Assembly: GCF_034675845.1 (NCBI RefSeq)
Contig: NZ_JAUCCU010000001.1
Span: 310,001 to 374,000, forward strand
DNA from: Castellaniella sp.
GTDB lineage: Bacteria; Pseudomonadota; Gammaproteobacteria; Burkholderiales; Burkholderiaceae_B
Direction of reading: 5' to 3'
Length of the DNA: 64,000 nucleotides
A program made the position numbers and the translations under genes. The notes beneath the pieces were generated by a model, which was given only the letters and a program-made list of their open reading frames with translations, was not told the DNA's origin and ran no database searches. Shown piece after piece: positions 59,706 to 64,000 of the stretch (position 1 is the stretch's first letter; every line of letters starts with the position of its first letter).

Positions 59706-61607
59706 TTAAAACTCCTCCCAATCGTCGGTAGTGGATGTGGCCTGAGCGGCTGAGGCCCGCGCCGGATGCTGAGTGGCCCCATCGGCAGCGGGCCGCTGGG
59801 GAGATCGGACTGCCCCAGGCGTGGCTGGCAGGCGATTATTCGGACTGCGGGCAGCCGTTGGCCGCGCGGCGACCGACTTGGCGTCACTGGCGGGGGGTAT
59901 TTTAGCGGCAGACCGTATGGCTGGTTTTTCATGAAGCGCATGTGGCGTTCGCACAGCGGGGGTATCCGCAGCCACAGAGGTCAAAGCACCCGATGCTTCG
60001 GATGATAGTCCGTCATCCAGCGACGCCTGAGCCTGCTGACTTAGTTGAAACACCCCCAGAGACTGACCAATTTCAGCGGTCAATGTTTCCAATGAAGCCG
60101 CCGCCGTCGCGGCCTGCTGCACCAGCAGCGCGTTTTGTTGGGTAACCGTGTCCATCTGGGCGATGGCCAGATTGACCTGATCGATGCCGGAAGACTGCTC
60201 TACGGTGGCGGCAGTGATTTCGCTCATGATGTCGGATACGCGCGTGACAGCCTGGACGATTTCCTGCATGGTTTCGCCCGCGCGGTTAACCTGATCAGAA
60301 CCCGCCTGCACACGATCGACCGAATCGTCGATCAGCCCCTTGATTTCCTTGGCGGCGCCGGCCGAACGCTGGGCCAGCGCGCGGACTTCAGCGGCAACAA
60401 CGGCAAAGCCCCGGCCTTGCTCGCCTGCGCGAGCGGCTTCGACGGCAGCATTCAGCGCCAGGATATTGGTCTGAAAAGCAATGCTGTCGATCACCCCCAC
60501 GATATCGGCAATTTTTTGGGAGCTTCCCGATATCCCCTGCATGGTCTCGACGACTTCACCGACGACCTGCCCCCCCTTGGAAGCGACCTGAGACGCCGTG
60601 CTGGCCAATTGATTGGCCTGTTGGGCATGATCCGCATTTTGTTTGACAGTACTGGCCAGTTGTTCCATGCTGGCAGCCGTCTGCTGCAGCGCCGCAGCCT
60701 GTTGGTCAGTACGGCTGCTGAGATCCTGATTGCCCGCCGCAATGCGACGGGTTCCGTCCGTCATCTGACCCATGCGGCCACGCACGCCCAGAATCAAGGT
60801 TTCCAAGCCTTCGCGCATGTCTTTCAAGCCGAATAGCAGCTGCCCGATTTCATCGTGCGAGCGCGGATATACCGCCACATCCAGATTGCCGCCTGCCATT
60901 TTTTCCAGGTGGCGACCTACCGCCTGCAAGGGTCGCAACACATTGCGAATCAGAGTACGGTAAGCGAACAGAGCCAGAATGAGCGCCACCGCCAGCAAGG
61001 CAATAAAGCCATAATTCGACCAGGTGGACTGCTGCGCCAGCATCTGCCGAGAATCATTGCTGCTGTTGGTGATGTATTGATCGAACTGCCCGAACACCCG
61101 ATCCATGCCCCGTGCAGCACTGCGCAGCCTACCCCGCTTGACCGCCTCGAAGGCTTTGGTGTCTTGTTTGGCCGCCAGATCGCGCAGTTGCTCTACCTGC
61201 GTCCAGTAGTCCTTGAAGTTGGCGTCCAGGATATGCTGCAGAGAATCGCCCTGAGAGCCAGTCAGCAACCCTGCACCCAGCATGGCTTGCATATGATCCC
61301 GCGAACGCTTCAATAACTGGTCTGCCTGGCCAAGTTCCCAGAGGCGTTGTTTTTCATTGGCAATACCCAGGGCGCCTTCAACTTGGGTGGCTGCCTGTTG
61401 GGCATAAATCAGGGCATTTTTCACATCAGAATTGGCCTGTACCCCAACCGCAGCCAACTGGGCCACAGTGCGCTGGCTTTGTTGCTGGACAAACCAGGCG
61501 CCACCCACTGCCAGAAATGTCAATAAAGACAGCAGGCCCACGACCAGAGTCAGGCGGGCACGTAGGGATAAGGTCATGCCACGGAATCGGGGAATACGGA
61601 ATTTCAT
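59706..61607 (-). CDS. Methyl-accepting chemotaxis protein with C-terminal tether-like motif
   Basis: 633 aa from ATG 61607 (AGAGGTGAC precedes it). TM1 (LTLVVGLLSLLTFLAVGGAWF), four-helix-bundle-like periplasmic domain, TM2 (GFIALLAVALILALFAY), HAMP, signalling tip FQTNILALNAAVEAARAG, then an unusual 100-residue Ala/Pro/Thr-rich linker ending in DDWEEF. The ending fits the x-W-x-x-F pentapeptide used to recruit CheR and CheB, on a flexible arm. Of the four receptors in the window only this one has it. Confidence 0.93.
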   Translation of the reverse strand: MKFRIPRFRGMTLSLRARLTLVVGLLSLLTFLAVGGAWFVQQQSQRTVAQLAAVGVQANSDVKNALIYAQQAATQVEGALGIANEKQRLWELGQADQLLKRSRDHMQAMLGAGLLTGSQGDSLQHILDANFKDYWTQVEQLRDLAAKQDTKAFEAVKRGRLRSAARGMDRVFGQFDQYITNSSNDSRQMLAQQSTWSNYGFIALLAVALILALFAYRTLIRNVLRPLQAVGRHLEKMAGGNLDVAVYPRSHDEIGQLLFGLKDMREGLETLILGVRGRMGQMTDGTRRIAAGNQDLSSRTDQQAAALQQTAASMEQLASTVKQNADHAQQANQLASTASQVASKGGQVVGEVVETMQGISGSSQKIADIVGVIDSIAFQTNILALNAAVEAARAGEQGRGFAVVAAEVRALAQRSAGAAKEIKGLIDDSVDRVQAGSDQVNRAGETMQEIVQAVTRVSDIMSEITAATVEQSSGIDQVNLAIAQMDTVTQQNALLVQQAATAAASLETLTAEIGQSLGVFQLSQQAQASLDDGLSSEASGALTSVAADTPAVRTPHALHEKPAIRSAAKIPPASDAKSVAARPTAARSPNNRLPATPGAVRSPQRPAADGATQHPARASAAQATSTTDDWEEF

Positions 61608-61666
61608 GTCACCTCTCTTTATGTTTTTATCCAGCATGCCATATGTCTGCCGGTTTTTATCTACGA

Positions 61667-61691
61667 AAATAGGGCCTGGTAGGCCCTATTT
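61667..61691. terminator. Intrinsic terminator downstream of flgL
   Basis: Perfect 11-bp stem AAATAGGGCCT / AGGCCCTATTT around GGT, with A-rich and T-rich ends. Located 57 nt after the flgL stop, separating it from the MCP operon. Confidence 0.85.
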
Positions 61692-61747
61692 GTTGAGAAT
61701 GCATCAGTCCGTGGTCGACGGACCTGAGCTTATCGATCAATCACCCA

Positions 61748-62974
61748 TCAGCCGCGTCCCAGATTGAACAAGCTAAGGTTCTGGATAGTCTGGAAGGCCA
61801 AGCCTGCGCCCTCGAGGGCGATTTTGCGCAGGCTAAGCTGAGTGGTGGCCTCATAATAATCCAGATCTTCCAGACCTGACAGAGCCTGGCGAAAACCCAG
61901 GTTGCGCTGGGCGCCGCTATTGTCCAGGGCTTCGAGTTCGTTCATGCGGGCACCGACGGACGAGCGCACCGTCAGGACGTTATCGTAGGCTGTGGAAAAC
62001 TTCTGCATGCTGGTATTCAGAACGTTGCGCAGATTGGCGGTTGCCGCAACATCCCCTTGGGAAGGAGCATTCAGGGCCGCGATCAAATTATCGAAGGTCT
62101 GAAACATATTGGCATTCTGGGTCTTCAGGGGATCGACCTGAAACGTATCGCCAGCGGCTGGCGTGCCTGAGAACTGAACCTTGGTGCCATTGCCCAGATC
62201 GACTTCCGTAGCGCCTGCAAGCAGATTTTGTCCAGCATTTGTTGTGCTGGTGCCTGTGCTGTTATCCGTGATTGTGACATCAAAGGTAGTCGCAGAAGTA
62301 AATGTCAGATCAAAGGAATAACGCGCATCAGCGTTCTGCGCCCGATCCGCGATATAAGGCCCACCCAGCACAACTGTGCCCGTATTGGTACCGGCTGCCG
62401 ACGAGGTATATGCCAAGGTGCCAGGCTGGGAACGCTGGAAAATGTCCGTCCCCACATCGCTACCCGCAATCTGGCGGGTGGCGTCGGCCTGGATCTGACG
62501 CTGCAAACTATCGCCGTGATAGGTGCCATCATCCCCAAAAGCAGGCTGCGACCCCTGCGAACCAGAAAATAGATATTGCCCATTACCGTCCCGCGTATTG
62601 GCAATGCCGATGGCAGTATTGCGCGCATTCTGCAACACATTGGCCAAAGTCTGACGATCAGCGTCCGACAGGGTGCCGTTACCCGCCTGCACCAGGCGCG
62701 TCTGCACATCCTGCAGTAACAGAGTCAGGGTGTTCAGGGCGTCTTCCTCGGTCGCCAGATTGCGGGTGGCGACCGAGCGATTATCCGCATAACGCAGGTT
62801 TTGCGACTGCGCCTGGGACAGATTGATGGCCTGGGCCGCCGCCAGCGGATCATCTGCGGGAGTGACCATACGCTGACCCGAGCCGATCTGCTGATAGAGA
62901 TGCATCAGGTCGGACTGCTGGGCATTGATGGTGTTCAGACCCGTCTGAAACATGAGGCTGGAGCTGATGCGCAT
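61748..62974 (-). CDS. flgL: Flagellar hook-associated protein 3 FlgL
   Basis: 408-aa hook-filament junction protein. MRISSSLMFQTGLNTINAQQ start, SGQRMVTPADDPLAAAQAIN, and the coiled-coil C-end (YEATTQLSLRKIALEGAGLA) are characteristic of FlgL/flagellin ends. Follows flgK after 26 nt. Confidence 0.95.
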   Translation of the reverse strand: MRISSSLMFQTGLNTINAQQSDLMHLYQQIGSGQRMVTPADDPLAAAQAINLSQAQSQNLRYADNRSVATRNLATEEDALNTLTLLLQDVQTRLVQAGNGTLSDADRQTLANVLQNARNTAIGIANTRDGNGQYLFSGSQGSQPAFGDDGTYHGDSLQRQIQADATRQIAGSDVGTDIFQRSQPGTLAYTSSAAGTNTGTVVLGGPYIADRAQNADARYSFDLTFTSATTFDVTITDNSTGTSTTNAGQNLLAGATEVDLGNGTKVQFSGTPAAGDTFQVDPLKTQNANMFQTFDNLIAALNAPSQGDVAATANLRNVLNTSMQKFSTAYDNVLTVRSSVGARMNELEALDNSGAQRNLGFRQALSGLEDLDYYEATTQLSLRKIALEGAGLAFQTIQNLSLFNLGRG

Positions 62975-63000
62975 AATGGTTTCCTTTAAGACGGGGTGAA

Positions 63001-64000
63001 TCAGCTGCGCAAAGACAGCAAGGTATCAAACAGGGTGGACGCCGTATCGATCAGACGCGCGGCGGCGCGGTATTGCTCCTGGAAACGCTGAATATTGATG
63101 TATTCCTCGTCCAGATTGACCCCGGACACCGCCTGCTGAGCAGAATAGTTTTGTTGAATCAGACTTTCTTGAGCCTTTTGGGCCGTGCCGTTGGACTGGG
63201 TCTTGACCGCCACCCCGTTGACCAACTGAGAATAGGCCTCGTTCAGGTCCATGGTGCCTGTCGTGCTGCCAGGCAGTCCCCCCAGGGTCTTGGTTGAACG
63301 CAGTTGAGCCAGCTTCAAGGCGTTGTCGCCGTTGGCGGAACCTGCCGGGGCATTGTCGGCGGCATTCCAGCCAGCAGCAGCAAACTTGGACGGATCAGTC
63401 AAGGCCATGTCCAGTTCGCCTGCGGCGGCACGCGTGGGCTGGATCAACCAGGTGTTGCCATTGCCTGGGGCCATGCCTGCCGTGTCGATTTCGACGCCAT
63501 CAAAGGTGGCTTTGCCATTCTGAGGAATCGTACCCAATACAGTCCCTTCGGGAATCCGGGTGACACTGTAGGTGCTGCTGGCTGTGTCGAATTTCAGCTG
63601 ATAATCCTGGTTGGTGACCTTGGAGATATCCTGAATGGAGGCCACCGGATTGCCTGCACCCGCCACATTTTTTTCGTCGCCAATGACTTTGGCCAAGGGG
63701 GGGCTGGACAGTTGAACATCCCATGAATCGTCGGCGGCAGACGCGACACCTGTGAAATCAAAGTTGACGCCATCAAAGGTGCCTGTCGGCCCCGCAAAGG
63801 TCGTCGTCCCGCCCGCCGCACCCGCCTCAGGTTGCTTCGATACCGTGTAGTTTGTCCCATCGTAGGTCACGGTATAGGCCTGATTGGGTACCCGCGTAGG
63901 ATCAGTGACAGACAGCGTGGGTACACCGGTGCCGGCATTACCCGCCGCAGCCTGCGCCCTGGCACCGGTCACACCATTATTATTGGTGAAAAAATACCCG
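63001..64000 (-). CDS. flgK: Flagellar hook-associated protein 1 FlgK (partial, C-terminal part)
   Basis: The C-terminal 332 residues of FlgK run in from the right edge (frame open to 64000; the first codons seen read YFFTNNNGVTGARAQ). The end has the FlgK pattern AVSGVNLDEEYINIQRFQEQ, RAAARLIDTASTLFDTLLSL. The middle shows repeated ...VTYDGTNYTV/LKFDTASSTYSV domains typical of FlgK insertion modules. Upstream of flgL in the usual flgKL order. Confidence 0.95.
   Translation of the reverse strand, partial: GYFFTNNNGVTGARAQAAAGNAGTGVPTLSVTDPTRVPNQAYTVTYDGTNYTVSKQPEAGAAGGTTTFAGPTGTFDGVNFDFTGVASAADDSWDVQLSSPPLAKVIGDEKNVAGAGNPVASIQDISKVTNQDYQLKFDTASSTYSVTRIPEGTVLGTIPQNGKATFDGVEIDTAGMAPGNGNTWLIQPTRAAAGELDMALTDPSKFAAAGWNAADNAPAGSANGDNALKLAQLRSTKTLGGLPGSTTGTMDLNEAYSQLVNGVAVKTQSNGTAQKAQESLIQQNYSAQQAVSGVNLDEEYINIQRFQEQYRAAARLIDTASTLFDTLLSLRS

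Overview
The window is a compact, GC-rich betaproteobacterial chromosome segment. Gene content and order (clpS-clpA, exbB-exbD-lpxK-Trm112-kdsB-adk, argF-DUF3579-argG, and a large fli block with fliDST and divergent fliE/fliFGHIJK) point to the Burkholderiales, most likely Alcaligenaceae (Bordetella/Castellaniella/Pusillimonas-like). Genus is inference only. No insertion sequence, integrase, prophage or CRISPR array was seen.

Layout. 1-3.4 kb: clpA (partial, left edge), clpS, a cold-shock gene, a DUF192 gene and sodB. 3.4-3.8 kb: intergenic region with an AT-rich block next to clustered DnaA boxes. 3.8-10.4 kb: rightward housekeeping genes exbB, exbD, lpxK, an in-frame Trm112-KdsB fusion, adk, an SDR gene, murJ and rpsT. 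10.5-13.3 kb: argF and argG flanking a DUF3579 gene. 13.4-16.7 kb: a leftward three-gene catabolic unit (alpha/beta hydrolase, Tat-exported FAD amine oxidase, periplasmic cytochrome c). 16.9-28.7 kb: tRNA-Ala(CGC), then accessory and maintenance genes including a lipoprotein sulfatase with a dockerin-like tail, mtfA, a universal stress protein, an SbcD/SbcC-like pair and an aromatic-ring FAD monooxygenase. 28.8-35.4 kb: three chemoreceptor genes with a choloylglycine-hydrolase-family gene among them. 35.6-41.8 kb: a PIG-L deacetylase, then leftward trmD, rimM, rpsP, tusA-like, alaS and hemerythrin. 42-64 kb: flagellar genes fliA; flaG-fliD-fliS-fliT plus a second FliK-like protein and an FhlB-like protein; fliE; fliFGHIJK; fliLMNOPQR; then leftward flgK (partial), flgL, a chemoreceptor with a CheR/CheB-tether-like C-terminus, and a lipoprotein.

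How the parts work together. The right third encodes the flagellar basal body, switch, export gate, hook-length control, cap and hook-filament junction. A near-consensus sigma-28 promoter in front of flaG fits control by FliA, encoded divergently beside it. The four chemoreceptors would feed the switch (FliM/FliN). In the hydrolase-amine oxidase-cytochrome unit, the oxidase may pass electrons to the cytochrome rather than to O2.

Most notable observations: the oriC-like DnaA-box cluster without dnaA; the hydrolase/amine oxidase/cytochrome unit; the Trm112-KdsB fusion; a single-base frameshift in fliD; a perfect palindrome over the alaS -10 element, recalling AlaRS autoregulation; an intrinsic terminator that fills the rimM-trmD gap; the absence of rplS after trmD; and a lipoprotein sulfatase with a dockerin-like tail.
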